Position numbers and translations under genes: made by a program | Origin: Vibrio splendidus 12E03 | GTDB taxonomy: Bacteria > Pseudomonadota > Gammaproteobacteria > Enterobacterales > Vibrionaceae | Direction: 5' to 3' | Assembly (NCBI RefSeq): GCF_000272105.2 | Contig: NZ_AJZD02000284.1 | Coordinates: 1 to 37,128 of the forward strand | Length of the DNA: 37,128 nt | Shown here: positions 33,175 through 37,128 of the stretch, piece by piece | How the letters are laid out: every line of letters begins with the position of its first letter | Position numbering within the stretch: the stretch's first letter is position 1 | Notes under the pieces: generated by a model | What the model was told of the DNA's origin: nothing | Databases searched by the model: none | What the model saw: the letters and a program-made list of their open reading frames with translations, nothing else

Positions 33175-33249
33175 GCGTCCATTCTCAAAATGACGACAAA
33201 ACACAGATGTCCAAAAAAAACTGCAACTCCAATTTGATTATCAATTTGA
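33175..33249. promoter_or_regulatory. Candidate upstream activator region of the glycan locus
   Basis: On the minus strand this contains AATGGACGC (33175-33183), TTTGTCGTCATTT (33188-33200) and GGACATCT (33205-33212), all shared with 24874-24968, plus a direct repeat CAATTTGA at 33230 and 33242. It lies between the divergent GT2 and GT4 genes. The remaining bases of the 33079-33395 gap hold no credible gene. Confidence 0.4.
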
Positions 33250-33285
33250 GAAAACGAGCTACTTCTTAAGGGGTAACCTTCGGAA

Positions 33286-33302
33286 AGCAATCGAAAAGCC
33301 CT
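33286..33302 (-). promoter_or_regulatory. Weak sigma-54-like promoter facing GT2 and flippase
   Basis: The minus strand reads AGGGCTTTTCGATTGCT: GG and GC are 10 bases apart, the -12 box TTGCT is perfect, the -24 box GGGC is poor. The RNA would start near 33275, leaving a long leader of about 197 bases. Confidence 0.3.
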
Positions 33303-33321
33303 CCAAAGCTACGATTTTATC

Positions 33322-33338
33322 TTGGTTCGTATCTTGCT
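33322..33338 (+). promoter_or_regulatory. Strong putative sigma-54 (-24/-12) promoter of the GT4 gene
   Basis: TTGGTTCGTATCTTGCT fits YTGGCACG-N4-TTGCW at 11 of 13 defined positions; GG and GC are 10 bases apart as required. Predicted RNA start near 33349, 47 bases before the ATG at 33396. Confidence 0.65.
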
Positions 33339-33395
33339 TTACTGGTTATTACCTTGGCTTGATAGCTTTAGTCATATGGATTTGAGGAGTAAGGA

Positions 33396-34541
33396 ATGAA
33401 GAAAGTAGCATTTGTTGCGCCAACTTACCCTGTACTCAGTGAGACCTTCATTCAAACAGAAGTCGACTCAGTGAAAGCGTGTGGGCACGATGTTTGTGTA
33501 ATGACGTTCAAAATTGAAAACAGCGAAAAACAGTTCGACTACGACATTGTCGAAATAGGTAAAAATGTTCGAAAGGGTAAAGTCGCCAGCATTAACTGGA
33601 TAAGTTTCATCAAGGCTGTCTCATTTATTTCTAAGCAAACCAGCATGCCCAAAAAGTCACTGTTCGCTTATGGGTTTAAATTAGCGCTGCAACTCGCGGA
33701 AAACGACGTCGAACACGTTCATGCGCATTTCTGTCAGCACACTACAGCGCACGCCATCGTCGCGGCCAAACTGCTGAATATCACCTGTTCGTTCGTTGCT
33801 CACGGTCATGATGTTTACGAGTTTGCTTATGATATTGAACATAAGATTTCATCGAGTGATTTTGTGGTTGCCGTGTGCAAAGACATGCTCACTGACTTCA
33901 ATACCATGGCGAAAGGAAACATCAAGCTTCTGCACTGCGGAGTGAATACCCAACAGTTCCAACTCAACCCAAAAACCGAATCGAAGCAACTTCGCTTTGT
34001 TTTTCTAGGTCGATTAGTCGAGCAAAAAGGCATCCATCATCTTATAGATGCGTTGGCACCGATTGCCCAACCTCTCGACATTCATCTTGATATCGTCGGC
34101 ACTGGCGATTTAGAACAACAATTAAAAACACAAGTTGAGCAACAAGGTTTAACTCGACACGTCAATTTTCTAGGAGCTAAGCCCCACGAATGGGTGAAAG
34201 TGAACCTAACGAATTACGATAGCTTGATCGCACCGTTCTGCTTCTCGGCAACGGGTTGTGTGGACACAGGCCCATTGGTACTTAAAGAAGCGATGGCCGT
34301 GGGAACTCCAGTGATTACCACCAATATCATGGGTTGTAAGGAGATCGTCACTCCAGAGACAGGCTTTGTGGTTAGCGAGAAAAACGTCGAGGAATTAAGA
34401 GAAGCGATTGAGCGTTTTGCGCAGTTGAGCTGCAATGACAAAACAGAGATGGGGATGAGAGCAAGAACAAGAGTGGAAGAGAGTTTTAATTCGTTGAAGC
34501 AAGCTCAACAACTGTCTCATTGGATAGAAAATCCAGCTTAG
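33396..34541 (+). CDS. Family 4 glycosyltransferase
   Basis: 381 residues, GT-B fold. N-terminal half: KKVAFVAPTYPVLSETFIQTE and VHAHFCQHTTAHA with VAHGHDVYEF. C-terminal half: FVFLGRLVEQKGIHHLIDAL (residues 201-220), VNFLGAKPHEWV and the donor-binding EX7E-type region LVLKEAMAVGTPVITTNIMGCKEIV with Glu298 and Glu316. The SETFI motif near residue 15 is common in enzymes of surface polysaccharide synthesis that transfer glucose, galactose or mannose. AAGGA precedes the ATG. It is transcribed away from the GT2-flippase operon and has a sigma-54-type promoter. Confidence 0.92.
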   Translation: MKKVAFVAPTYPVLSETFIQTEVDSVKACGHDVCVMTFKIENSEKQFDYDIVEIGKNVRKGKVASINWISFIKAVSFISKQTSMPKKSLFAYGFKLALQLAENDVEHVHAHFCQHTTAHAIVAAKLLNITCSFVAHGHDVYEFAYDIEHKISSSDFVVAVCKDMLTDFNTMAKGNIKLLHCGVNTQQFQLNPKTESKQLRFVFLGRLVEQKGIHHLIDALAPIAQPLDIHLDIVGTGDLEQQLKTQVEQQGLTRHVNFLGAKPHEWVKVNLTNYDSLIAPFCFSATGCVDTGPLVLKEAMAVGTPVITTNIMGCKEIVTPETGFVVSEKNVEELREAIERFAQLSCNDKTEMGMRARTRVEESFNSLKQAQQLSHWIENPA

Positions 34542-34585
34542 TCTTCGACTAAACAAGTCGAGTGAAATGAGGTGGGAGCATACAA

Positions 34586-34620
34586 CAAAGCGTTACCTTA
34601 ATATAAACAGTAACGCTTTG
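34586..34620. terminator. Hairpin between GT4 and RNase HI genes
   Basis: CAAAGCGTTAC (34586-34596) and GTAACGCTTTG (34610-34620) are perfect inverted repeats with a 13-base loop, between two convergent genes. T-runs are short on both sides, but position and stem strength suggest a bidirectional terminator. Confidence 0.7.
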
Positions 34621-34650
34621 GTTAACTCACTTTCTAACTTTTAACTCTTC

Positions 34651-35442
34651 CTAGCCCGCTCGCAAAGCTAAGATTTCAGTGAGATCGTCAGTTTCAGTAT
34701 ATCTACTCAAGTCTTGCTCTTTAGAAGCAATCGCCACAATAGACATTCGGTCGGCAAGCTCGTTACCTTCAATACCGACGTGGCCATTAACGTGGTAAAT
34801 GGTGATTTTAGAAGCCAACTCTTGGTAAAGGGCATACGCAGGCTTAATGATATCGAGGTTTTTAATTTCGCCGCCCGACTTCGTCCAGCCTTTTTTCTCC
34901 CAACCTGTAGCCCACTTGGTAATGCAATCAATCGAGTACTTAGAATCGCAATAAATCGCGACAGATAAACCACCTTTCAGCTTTTCCTTAGCCAGAATAA
35001 ACGCTTGCTTCAAGCCGTGCAGCTCTGCTGTATTATTAGTTCCAACTTGCTGATACAAGCCATACCACAACTCGGTTAATTCGTTGTTCAAGTAAACAGC
35101 TAAGCCTGTTCCCGCTTCACCAGGGTTCGGCTCACAAGCGCCATCTGTGTATATCTTGATATCGAAAGGCATTTCAGAGATTTGCTGCTCAGAAAGAGGT
35201 GGGACTTTCGCTTTCTTAGGCTTACCCGCAACACTTGGCTTGGTCGATGAAGATCCAGATGTTGAAGCAGAACTAGACGCAGAAGATGCTTTACCGCCGA
35301 AAGCAGACTCAGCTTCGACTAATGTTGGAAACGATTTATATCTCGCACCAGCGAAACCATCGACTTGCGATTTACACTCGTTCCAAGTGGTAAAAATACC
35401 CGGTGTACGACCTTTCCAAACCACATAATACTTCTTAGCCAA
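34651..35442 (-). CDS. rnhA: Ribonuclease HI with N-terminal hybrid-binding domain
   Basis: 263 residues. It cleaves the RNA strand of RNA:DNA hybrids. Residues 1-50 (KKYYVVWKGRTPGIFTTWNECK, then GARYKSFPTLVEAESAF) are the RNase H1 hybrid-binding (caulimovirus-VI-type) domain found in eukaryotic RNase H1 and some bacteria. A flexible Ser/Ala-rich linker (52-75) leads to the catalytic domain, with Asp100 (YTDGACEPNPG), Glu140 (NNTAELHGL), Asp166 (YCDSKYS) and Asp231 (GNELADR). The classic E. coli-type short rnhA lacks the first domain, so this is a second, two-domain form. It stands alone. Confidence 0.93.
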   Translation of the reverse strand: MAKKYYVVWKGRTPGIFTTWNECKSQVDGFAGARYKSFPTLVEAESAFGGKASSASSSASTSGSSSTKPSVAGKPKKAKVPPLSEQQISEMPFDIKIYTDGACEPNPGEAGTGLAVYLNNELTELWYGLYQQVGTNNTAELHGLKQAFILAKEKLKGGLSVAIYCDSKYSIDCITKWATGWEKKGWTKSGGEIKNLDIIKPAYALYQELASKITIYHVNGHVGIEGNELADRMSIVAIASKEQDLSRYTETDDLTEILALRAG

Positions 35443-35633
35443 ATTAACTCCTTACCAAACCTAAATACACGATACCCACACCTAAAATGATTCAGCTGTG
35501 AGGCAGTAATTATGCATGATTAAGTTTGAAACACATAAATCATTGCATGAAATACAGCGTGTGTTTCAAGAATATCTACGTTATCGACCAAGTATAGAGC
35601 GTTATTTCAAATCACAAACCTGACTGCTTCTGA

Positions 35634-36125
35634 TCAGGAACCTCTATGGGCTTCAAGGTCTTGTTTTAGTTTGGTCGTTAACTTTTGAACTTTAGGTATA
35701 ACTTGCTGCATTAACGACTGAGTCATGATCATTGACTCTGTCGTCACTTTTGGCATTTTTTTCAGAATGCTTTTTCCATGTTCTGTTTTGTAGAAATCAA
35801 TCATCGCACCGAGCTCATCTTCAGTGAATTGATTACTGTAGATCGTTACAATTGTTGGTTCTAGCTTTTGCCAACTGACCTCTTCTTTCATCAACTCGTT
35901 CATGCTCTGATAGTAATCATCAAAGATAGCTCGTTCTGACTCCGAAACCTCTAGTTCTTTAGACATATTGGTCATCATGCTATCCATTTGAACATATACC
36001 GCGTCCAACGTGGAATCGACATCCATGATCTGAAGAAGCTCTTGTACTAATGCTTGCTTAGTATCTTGTGCAGCCGATAATTTCAGAGGTACGAGTAGAA
36101 ATAAGATTACGAGAAATCTGTACAT
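35634..36125 (-). CDS. DUF2059 secreted protein
   Basis: 163 residues. A signal peptide (MYRFLVILFLLVPLKLSAA) precedes a mostly helical mature part with two DUF2059-type repeats: LVQELLQIMDVDSTLDAVYVQ and the conserved YSNQFTEDELGAMIDFYKTEHGKSILKKMP block, by which the family is defined. The function of this periplasmic family is not known. AAGGA lies seven bases before the ATG. A small possible upstream frame ends just before this ribosome site (see 36138-36212). Confidence 0.88.
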   Translation of the reverse strand: MYRFLVILFLLVPLKLSAAQDTKQALVQELLQIMDVDSTLDAVYVQMDSMMTNMSKELEVSESERAIFDDYYQSMNELMKEEVSWQKLEPTIVTIYSNQFTEDELGAMIDFYKTEHGKSILKKMPKVTTESMIMTQSLMQQVIPKVQKLTTKLKQDLEAHRGS

Positions 36126-36137
36126 TGTTAGGTCCTT

Positions 36138-36212
36138 TTAACTTTGTAAATCAGGGGGAGATATCTGTTCGATCATCAACACAAACAACTCAACATGTTG
36201 AATTTTCTGCAA
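36138..36212 (-). CDS. Possible 24-codon leader frame upstream of DUF2059
   Basis: A perfect ribosome site AAGGAGGT stands 5 bases before a TTG start, and the frame runs 24 codons (beginning with QKIQHVELFVLMIEQI after the start) to a TAA that touches the AAGGA of the DUF2059 gene. The ribosome site is stronger than that of any gene nearby, and the stop position suggests translational coupling. It may instead be chance in A/T-rich DNA. Confidence 0.3.
   Translation of the reverse strand: MQKIQHVELFVLMIEQISPPDLQS
36191..36202. promoter_or_regulatory. Palindrome upstream of DUF2059
   Basis: The core TCAACATGTTGA is perfectly symmetric and resembles the dyad at 24826-24839 (TTCAACTTGTTGAA). 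The 36126-36458 gap otherwise contains the leader frame above, the hairpin at 36381-36416 and A/T-rich sequence; no other gene is seen. Confidence 0.25.
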
Positions 36213-36380
36213 ATTTACCTCCTTTTAATCCATAAGTAAAACGAATTAAACAACACGGAATCATATAAAATCAATTGCATTTAAATAGGAAGCATCATTC
36301 GGAAATATTTAGGGAGGTAAGGACAGATCGTCTCTGAATAAAGAAGCACAGATATTTATACTAAATAGAACCTAGGGGCA

Positions 36381-36416
36381 CTCGTTTCAAGTAATGACTC
36401 ATACACTTGAAACGAG
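36381..36416. other. Perfect 12-bp inverted repeat downstream of azlD
   Basis: CTCGTTTCAAGT (36381-36392) and ACTTGAAACGAG (36405-36416) with a 12-base loop. It lies 43 bases after the azlD stop. Without a T-run it is an atypical terminator or an RNA-stabilising 3' end. Confidence 0.5.
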
Positions 36417-36458
36417 GATAACTAATGCCGTGACACACCGTATCAATTGAGCTGCGTA

Positions 36459-36788
36459 TTAATGAAAAAGGAAATCAACCGCGACAAGGTTGTAGAACAA
36501 GAACATCGCCATGCTGACACCGATCGTTAGCAGCACATTACCCGTTTTCCAAATCAAAAGCCCAGTCACTACCGCGCCGATCAAATAAGGGTTTTCTAGG
36601 CTTGGCCAAAAAGCTTGCTCTGGTGCGAACACAATCGGCCCCCAGATTGCCGTTAATACCGCAGGGCTCGAATAACGTAACAACCGTCTCGCAGTGCTGT
36701 TTAATCGAAGCGGGATGGCCGGTTCTAGAAACAAATATCGACTAAGGAAAACAATCGCGGTCATGAGGAATATCGATAGCCAGATCAT
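36459..36788 (-). CDS. azlD: AzlD-family branched-chain amino acid export subunit
   Basis: 109 residues with about four membrane segments. The AzlD pattern is seen in IWLSIFLMTAIVFLSRYLFL, the RLNSTARRLLRYSSPAVLTAIWGP segment (LRY..PAVL being a strong family signature) and a hydrophobic tail LLTIGVSMAMFLFYNLV. AzlD works with the larger AzlC to export branched-chain amino acids or analogues. The start codon overlaps the stop of azlC (ATGA), so both are co-translated. Confidence 0.88.
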   Translation of the reverse strand: MIWLSIFLMTAIVFLSRYLFLEPAIPLRLNSTARRLLRYSSPAVLTAIWGPIVFAPEQAFWPSLENPYLIGAVVTGLLIWKTGNVLLTIGVSMAMFLFYNLVAVDFLFH

Positions 36789-37128
36789 GCCGAATCCCCC
36801 TCTTTGATGAGCTTATTGCCGTTTCTACGTTCCACAAATGACTCACTGATAAAGCCGGCTAACATACCCGAAATAGCAGCAATCATAAGGCCACCTTCAA
36901 CATTGTTGACTGACAAGGCAACTGAGGCGATCAAAGACACCACAACACAGACCACCACGGGCCATGTTCTGATTAATGGGAAAACTAAAGCAATAAAGGT
37001 CGCTGCCACAGCAAAATCGAGACCGATTTCGTTGAGTGACGGGATTTGACTTCCTGCGACAATGCCGACGAAACTCGCAATATTCCAAACAAGATAAAAA
37101 CCACCGCCGACCCCTGCTGCATACCAGC
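36785..37128 (-). CDS. azlC: AzlC-family branched-chain amino acid export protein (partial)
   Basis: The frame is open to the window end, so only the C-terminal 113 or so residues are visible, beginning WYAAGVGGGFYLVWNIASF. Hydrophobic segments include FVGIVAGSQIPSLNEIGLDF, a well-known AzlC region (the G..IPD..GLDF motif), AATFIALVFPLI and VVVCVVVSLIASVALS. AzlC is the large subunit of the exporter, with AzlD encoded next and overlapping by four bases. The N-terminal half lies outside the window. Confidence 0.88.
   Translation of the reverse strand, partial: WYAAGVGGGFYLVWNIASFVGIVAGSQIPSLNEIGLDFAVAATFIALVFPLIRTWPVVVCVVVSLIASVALSVNNVEGGLMIAAISGMLAGFISESFVERRNGNKLIKEGDSA

Noticed and set aside
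32872..33237. A 121-codon frame on the plus strand across the GT2 start.
   Set aside because: Most of it is antisense to the well-supported GT2 gene and its product shows no family or signal features.
1..37128. Mobile element, phage, CRISPR or defence system.
   Set aside because: No transposase, integrase, repeat-spacer array or nuclease/toxin gene was found on either strand.

Overview
The gene content, gene order and base composition (roughly 43-46% G+C by eye) suggest a marine Vibrio, most likely of the Splendidus clade. This is inferred from protein family resemblance, because no rRNA or species marker lies in the window. The DNA looks like ordinary chromosome: dense, short intergenic gaps, many hairpin terminators. 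I saw no transposase, integrase, phage gene, CRISPR array, tRNA or rRNA.

Layout. 1-1900: the 3' end of ahpF, then a divergent LysE-type exporter and Lrp/AsnC regulator pair. 1994-4932: a serine catabolism operon (sodium:solute symporter, then L-serine ammonia-lyase) with two CRP-like sites upstream. 5280-10276: a probable catabolic operon (MFS importer, tandem SnoaL-fold protein, general porin) followed by a LacI regulator. A shared GTRCGTAC-type palindrome lies upstream of both the MFS gene and lacI. 10345-13156: a secreted sulfatase with a DUF4345 membrane protein, divergent from a small outer-membrane barrel. 13252-17437: globin, VOC protein, LysR regulator, and a chbF-chbG pair without its usual PTS genes. 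17487-20429: a redox module with soxR, an FMN reductase under a perfect SoxR box, and a fusion of two CDGSH iron-sulfur motifs to a glutamate-synthase FMN domain. 20655-24715: a DUF1439 lipoprotein, a VpsR-like sigma-54 activator, and a large secreted protein of unknown function. 25100-30565: DCC-family protein, 31-residue membrane protein, ABC1/UbiB kinase-like protein, periplasmic glutathione peroxidase, DUF3429, GNAT, phosphotransferase, a second LysE exporter and a small secreted protein. 30699-34541: a small surface-glycan locus (flippase, GT2, divergent GT4). 34651-37128: RNase HI, a DUF2059 protein, and azlD/azlC (the latter cut by the window end).

How parts may work together. The most interesting signal is regulatory. 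The sigma-54 activator at 21495-22838 keeps the GAFTGA-type loop needed to contact sigma-54, and strong -24/-12 elements lie upstream of the secreted protein gene (24808-24824) and of the GT4 gene (33322-33338). A weaker one faces GT2/flippase (33286-33302). The two upstream regions also share three short sequence blocks in the same orientation relative to the gene. This suggests a small sigma-54 regulon making a secreted protein and a surface glycan, possibly a biofilm-like matrix. That last step is inference. The second candidate system is the LacI-controlled MFS/SnoaL/porin operon, whose substrate cannot be read from sequence.
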